Shown in pieces: positions 60,431 to 64,000 of a stretch of 64,000 bases of DNA (position 1 is its first letter; every line of letters begins with the position of its first letter). Location: assembly GCA_963660435.1 (NCBI GenBank), contig CAVKYI010000006.1, forward strand, positions 1 to 64,000, read 5' to 3'. Position numbers and translations under genes: made by a program. Origin of the DNA: Hallerella sp963660435. GTDB taxonomy: Bacteria > Fibrobacterota > Fibrobacteria > Fibrobacterales > Fibrobacteraceae. The notes beneath the pieces are model-generated. The model was given only the letters and a program-made list of their open reading frames with translations. It had not been told where the DNA came from and searched no databases.

Positions 60431-61033
60431 ATGTCCTATCGTGGACCCAAAGCCAAGGTCGCCCGTTCTCTCGGGCTAGCCATCACCCAGAAGACCCAAA
60501 AGGTTCTCGACCGCCGCAACTTCGGCCCCGGTCAGCATGGTCAAGATCGCAAGAAGTCCGCTTCCGTTTACAAGCAGCAGCTTGTCGAGAAGCAGCGTCT
60601 TCGCTTCACCTACAACATTTCCGAAGCCCAGATGGCGAAGACCTATGCCGAAGCCAACCGTCGCGAAGGTTCTGCCGGTGACAACCTGATGATCCTTCTC
60701 GAAACCAGACTGGATGCGCTGGTCTATCGCATGGGTTTTGCCCGTACCATCTTCGCCGCGCGCCAGTATGTCGCCCACGGGCACTTTGCCGTGAACGGCG
60801 TCCGCAGCTTCTCCCCGAGCCGTCTAGTCAAGGCCGGCGACGTGATTTCCGTCCGGGAACGTTCCAAGAATCACGTCCAGATCAAGGAAGCCCTGGAAAG
60901 CGCCCCGACCCTTCCGGAATACGTTTCGGTCGATAAGGACAAGATGGAAGGCAAGCTCGTCGCGACCCCGCTTCGCGCCCAGATTCCGGTCCAGCTCCAG
61001 GAACAGCTCGTGGTCGAATACTACAGCCGCTAA
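60431..61033 (+). CDS. rpsD: 30S ribosomal protein S4
   Basis: Primary 16S rRNA binder in small-subunit assembly. 200 residues with NFGPGQHGQDRKKSASVYKQQLVEKQRLRFTYNISEAQ, LMILLETRLDALVYRMGFARTIFAARQYVAHGHFAVNG (the S4 RNA-binding domain) and VKAGDVISVRERSKN. It lacks the N-terminal zinc-binding Cys of some S4 proteins. It is alone here, not in the rpsM-rpoA cluster. ATG at 60431 has a GAGG site seven nt upstream. A terminator follows. Confidence 0.96.
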   Translation: MSYRGPKAKVARSLGLAITQKTQKVLDRRNFGPGQHGQDRKKSASVYKQQLVEKQRLRFTYNISEAQMAKTYAEANRREGSAGDNLMILLETRLDALVYRMGFARTIFAARQYVAHGHFAVNGVRSFSPSRLVKAGDVISVRERSKNHVQIKEALESAPTLPEYVSVDKDKMEGKLVATPLRAQIPVQLQEQLVVEYYSR

Positions 61034-61062
61034 CGTTCTTTCACATTTCATTCAAAATTCAG

Positions 61063-61092
61063 ACAGCGGATTCCGAAAGAATCCGCTGTTTC
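61063..61092 (+). terminator. Terminator after rpsD
   Basis: ACAGCGGATT and AATCCGCTGT form a 10-bp stem, followed by TTTCATTTT. Confidence 0.75.
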
Positions 61093-61133
61093 ATTTTAAA
61101 TTATTATTTGATAGCACCTGGAAAATTGAAACT

Positions 61134-61835
61134 TCAATCCTTTACGCAGCGAACGGGGGTCATCATTCTAGCACGCTCTGCACCGTCATTGAGTGCCCTA
61201 TGAAAAGTGACGCTCTGATTTTCTATAGTGAATTTTACATATCCATAAATAAAACCTAGTCGCCCTATATAGCCGTCTTCTTTTGCGATGAATTTTCCAG
61301 GCCAGACATCCATAGGAGTAGGCAACACGGCAAAGCCACAATCATCCGTTCCGTTAGAAGAAATTCCGGGGTTCAGTGAAATCCAGCCTTCCGTCGCTTT
61401 CAAGTGCAATCCGGCGCTATCGATTCTCCCTATAGTATCGATAAGCCTTAGAAATTCATCTTCGCTCGGCAAATGCCATCCAGAGGGGCACGCCCTCAAG
61501 GCCAACGTATCAACGTAGAGACGACCTTTTGAACAAGCCGAATCCGCACAAAAGGAAGGCCAGCCCCAGCTCATGTCACGCGGCAAGCTATCATTATAAT
61601 TCAGGTTTTCCGCCATCCAGACCTGGCTTCCGATGGTCACGTACTTGTATTCCTGTCCGTCTCGTGCGTCCGTAAACGTTCCGCGGTTCGGTTCGCCATA
61701 GGCATTCAGGCCGTCTGCCGGGCAGACAACCGCCGCATCGAAGGTGTCTTCCGGTTCCGCAGAGGAACTGTTCTCCGAACAGGCGGAAAACAGAAATGTC
61801 GAGAAAGTTATACAGGCAAGAGAATGAATCGTCAA
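61134..61835 (-). CDS. Fibrobacter paralogous-domain lipoprotein (TIGR02145 type)
   Basis: A 233-residue lipoprotein with a signal (CITFSTFLFSAC) and the family called the Fibrobacter succinogenes major paralogous domain: GTFTDARDGQEYKYVTIGSQVWMAENLNYN, CPSGWHLPSEDEFLRLIDT, AGLHLKATEGW, DDCGFAVLPTP and MTPVRCVKD at the end. Function unknown; these proteins are usually outer-membrane lipoproteins. It lies downstream of the disrupted gene at 61849-62874, with which it shares strand. Confidence 0.85.
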   Translation of the reverse strand: MTIHSLACITFSTFLFSACSENSSSAEPEDTFDAAVVCPADGLNAYGEPNRGTFTDARDGQEYKYVTIGSQVWMAENLNYNDSLPRDMSWGWPSFCADSACSKGRLYVDTLALRACPSGWHLPSEDEFLRLIDTIGRIDSAGLHLKATEGWISLNPGISSNGTDDCGFAVLPTPMDVWPGKFIAKEDGYIGRLGFIYGYVKFTIENQSVTFHRALNDGAERARMMTPVRCVKD

Positions 61836-61848
61836 TTTTTTCCCTTTG

Positions 61849-62874
61849 TTAGTTTAAAAGTTTCCACGAGAGAATCTCGGACCCCTTGCGCAACACGATA
61901 AAGCTGGAGGGGCGCAGGCTGCCGATGTCAACGGTCACGGAATGTTCGCCGACATCCCACGAACCCTTGAACAGGGTCTTCTGCGGCACGCCGATGGCGT
62001 TTACCGTTTCAAGGATGTAGTAGTCGCCATCCTCGATATTTACATAGATGATGTCGCCATCCCGATGCACCAGGTCCGCAGAATTTTCTTTAATCACGTA
62101 GCCTGTCCCGAACTTCGGCTGTGGCGCATGGCCCCAGAGCAGGTTTCCGAGCCGATCCAAGACCAGAACGGAATCCGCCTCCGCCATTTCACCACTCTTT
62201 AGGTTGTAATGCGAAGGATCGTCGTCGGCATTAAAGTCGTCGGTCCAGTTCGGGTGATGCTAGGCGAACTGCACGCCGTTCCCGTAATCGGACTTGTCGC
62301 CTGCGTTCAAGATGACATCCTCGTACACGAAGAATGCGTAGTTTAAATCTCTGCCCGCATTTATCTTCCTAGCCGAAGCAAATTCGTTCCAATTTATATC
62401 CAGTTCCGTCTCGGCGGAATCCCTATAGTAGTAGCGCACTTCGAATCCGTTTACCGGAGCCGCTCCCGTATTCTCCACATACAAGGCAAGATTGCTCGCA
62501 CGGGTCGAACCGTAACCATCGTCCCTAGCCATGGCGCGGACACGGATTTTCGCTTTTTGCATCGGGCCGTCTTCATCGTAACAGGCGAATTCGTTGAGCA
62601 GGTTGCCGTCTTCATCCAACAAAGCGATGCCGGTCGCTTCGGCGTATTTCGTCTCTGCGCTATCAATGTAACTCGGGTCATCGGTGATATCCCAATAGGG
62701 AAAGTAACTGTTGGGTGGCATTAGGCGGTGCAAGCCGATTAGCGGCCCCTGTCCCGAATAGGCTGTCCCGTACGCCGCAATCGCTTCGGTTAGCGTCAGT
62801 TCCGCATAGAACACGGAACCGGCATCGTTGACGACACTCATCGGGGAACCCGGATAGAACGAGACCGCATTCAC
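61849..62874 (-). pseudogene. CBM3-like gene fragment with an in-frame TAG
   Basis: Two open stretches, 62260-62874 and 61849-62187, are in the same frame and joined by one TAG at 62260-62262 with the reading frame otherwise intact (NGVQFA, stop, HHPNWTDDFNADDD). The upstream part (LYVENTGAAPVNGFEVRYYYRDS...) resembles CBM3-type cellulose-binding modules, and the downstream part has a small C-terminal beta domain. No signal peptide is visible at the start. I read it as an N-terminally truncated pseudogene, next to a divergently placed intact GTPase gene on the same strand. Confidence 0.6.
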
Positions 62875-62935
62875 TTTTTCGCTTTTCCGCCTAGATTCGA
62901 TTTACTTGACGATGAGAATTCGCGATTTTAAAAGA

Positions 62936-64000
62936 TCATTCTCCGAGGCACGCGTCAAGCTTTGCCGTGATATCCTTTTTATCCATGTGCTGCCCGATGA
63001 AAACCAGGCGGATTTCACGGTCGCCGTATTTCTCGTCCCACATCTTTCGGACTTCGGGTTCCTCGGCGAGAGCGCGTTCCTGTTCGCCCTTGTTCAGCGA
63101 AGCAATCCAGCGTCCGAGGCAACGCGCGCTCGCATCCTTGCCGGCCTGTTCAAAGATGTAGGAATACACGCGATCGTCTTCAAACCAGAGGATTCCCTTG
63201 GAGCGGATAATGCTGTTCGGGTAGTTGTCCAGAAACTTTTCGAGCCTTTCGCGATTGAACGGGCGACGGTTCATATAGACGAATGTCCCGATGCCGTATT
63301 CTTCCGACTCCCCTTCTTCCTCTTCTTCAGGATTTTCCAACTGCCGGATCCAGGCGGCGGAACTCGAGACCTTGTTGAAGTCGAAAAGCTTCGTATCGAG
63401 AATATCCTTGATATCGACCTTGCCGAAATTCGTTTCGATCATTTTCGCTTCGGGCTGGAGAGCGCGAACAACCGCCTTGACATGCTTCAGTTCGTCTGCG
63501 GAAACGCTATCCACCTTGTTCAGGACTATCGTGTTACAAAATTCGATCTGCTGCACGAGAAGGCTCGCGACATCTTCCTCGTCCCTGTTTTCGTCAAGGA
63601 GCTTTTCGCCGCCGCCGAATTCCGTAGCGAGCCGCATGCAATCGACAACCGAGATGATGCCGTCGAGGTGACACGGGAGCGGCTTCCCGTCACGGTTCTT
63701 TAGCTTGGACCCCATGAGCGTAATCGTCTGCGCAATCGGGAGCGGTTCGCAAATGCCGCTCGCTTCGATGAGAATGTAGTCGAACTTGTCCTGTTCCAGA
63801 ATCTGCGCGATCTGTTCGAGAAGGTCCGTTTTGAGCGTGCAGCAGATGCAACCGTTCGAAAGCGGCACGACGGAATCCTTCTGCTGGACATTTCCGCCCT
63901 TTTCGATCAGCGTCTGGTCGATGTTCACTTCGCCGATGTCGTTGACGATGACCGCGACATGGTATCCCTGCTGGTTGTTCAGAACGTGGTTCAGGAGAGT
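62936..64000 (-). CDS. COG0523 GTPase metallochaperone, truncated by window edge
   Basis: G3E-family P-loop GTPase implicated in zinc or other metal transfer. The frame runs to the window end at 64000 without an internal stop, giving 354 visible codons; the Walker A start lies beyond. The metal-binding GCICC motif of the family, the NKVD guanine-specific motif and the CobW C-terminal domain (GTFVYMNRRPFNRERLEKFL...DDRVYSYIFEQAGKDASARCLGRWI) are all present. An internal GTG at 63928 would shorten it and cut the conserved region, so the upstream reading is preferred. Substrate metal unknown. Confidence 0.85.
   Translation of the reverse strand, partial: TLLNHVLNNQQGYHVAVIVNDIGEVNIDQTLIEKGGNVQQKDSVVPLSNGCICCTLKTDLLEQIAQILEQDKFDYILIEASGICEPLPIAQTITLMGSKLKNRDGKPLPCHLDGIISVVDCMRLATEFGGGEKLLDENRDEEDVASLLVQQIEFCNTIVLNKVDSVSADELKHVKAVVRALQPEAKMIETNFGKVDIKDILDTKLFDFNKVSSSAAWIRQLENPEEEEEGESEEYGIGTFVYMNRRPFNRERLEKFLDNYPNSIIRSKGILWFEDDRVYSYIFEQAGKDASARCLGRWIASLNKGEQERALAEEPEVRKMWDEKYGDREIRLVFIGQHMDKKDITAKLDACLGE

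Noticed and set aside
51437..62262. Recoding of TAG as a sense codon, because two frames continue past TAG
   Set aside because: Many intact genes here end in TAG (for example mqnE and hisI) and no pyrrolysine or suppressor genes were seen; pseudogenes or errors are simpler.

Overview
The window looks like chromosome of a Fibrobacter-type bacterium (Fibrobacterota). The clues are a lipoprotein with the Fibrobacter paralogous domain (61134-61835), several large secreted carbohydrate-active proteins with Ser-rich linkers and C-terminal sorting domains of the type IX secretion kind, a basic terminal domain on one esterase, a PorV/PorQ-like outer-membrane protein, futalosine-pathway menaquinone synthesis (mqnE), and at least seven exact TAnnTTTG promoter-like boxes of the kind used by the related Bacteroidota. 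Genes are dense, often overlap by ATGA or TGATG, and use all three stop codons. No phage, plasmid or CRISPR module was seen.

Layout. 1-12.3 kb: a secreted protein with an HExxH site and two repeat modules, guaD, mqnE, tRNA-Lys, a PorV/PorQ-like barrel, then a polysaccharide block with a GT-A-like protein, two GT4 and two GT2 glycosyltransferases and a Wzi-like barrel. 12.3-20.1 kb: an operon-like run proA-hisI-tilS-ftsH-folP-cdaA followed by a membrane-anchored SUMF1-like protein. 20.2-26 kb: tRNA-Gln with rplY, ispE, a lipoprotein, tRNA-Gly with a duplicated 3' end, leuD and leuC, and another lipoprotein. 26-34 kb: a GH74 xyloglucanase, dapA, an acidic hypothetical protein, and mfd. 34-38.4 kb: endonuclease I, a Wzc-like tyrosine kinase with an 11-G tract, and glyA. 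38.4-39.1 kb: a repeat-rich intergenic stretch. 39-47 kb: a pectin-attack cluster reading PL11 rhamnogalacturonan lyase, CE12-like esterase, CE12 esterase, plus a LamG lipoprotein. 47-51.3 kb: mnmG, then trpBA behind a complete leader-peptide attenuator. 51.3-55.5 kb: a probably truncated small gene at a repeat element, an aspartoacylase, a hypothetical protein, a HAD protein, and argF behind a leader with a terminator hairpin. 55.6-64 kb: a 1024-aa beta-helix protein, a lipoprotein, rpsD with a possible pseudoknot leader, the Fibrobacter-domain lipoprotein, a pseudogene with one in-frame TAG, and a COG0523 GTPase cut by the window edge.

How it fits together. GH74, PL11 and the CE12 pair would attack xyloglucan and rhamnogalacturonan of plant walls, with sorting domains sending them through type IX secretion. 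The glycosyltransferases, Wzi-like barrel and Wzc-like kinase suggest a surface polysaccharide. The rest is housekeeping: amino acids (Pro, His, Leu, Lys, Trp, Arg, Gly), folate, isoprenoids, c-di-AMP, tRNA modification and DNA repair.

Most interesting: a family of small inverted-repeat elements (about 161 bp, plus a 37-bp deletion form) that supply a stop codon to one gene and a start codon to another; the trp attenuator; conserved TAnnTTTG boxes; the G11 tract in the kinase gene; a 96-bp duplication that includes the 3' end of tRNA-Gly; and structured leaders before argF and rpsD. No wholly new multi-gene system was identified.
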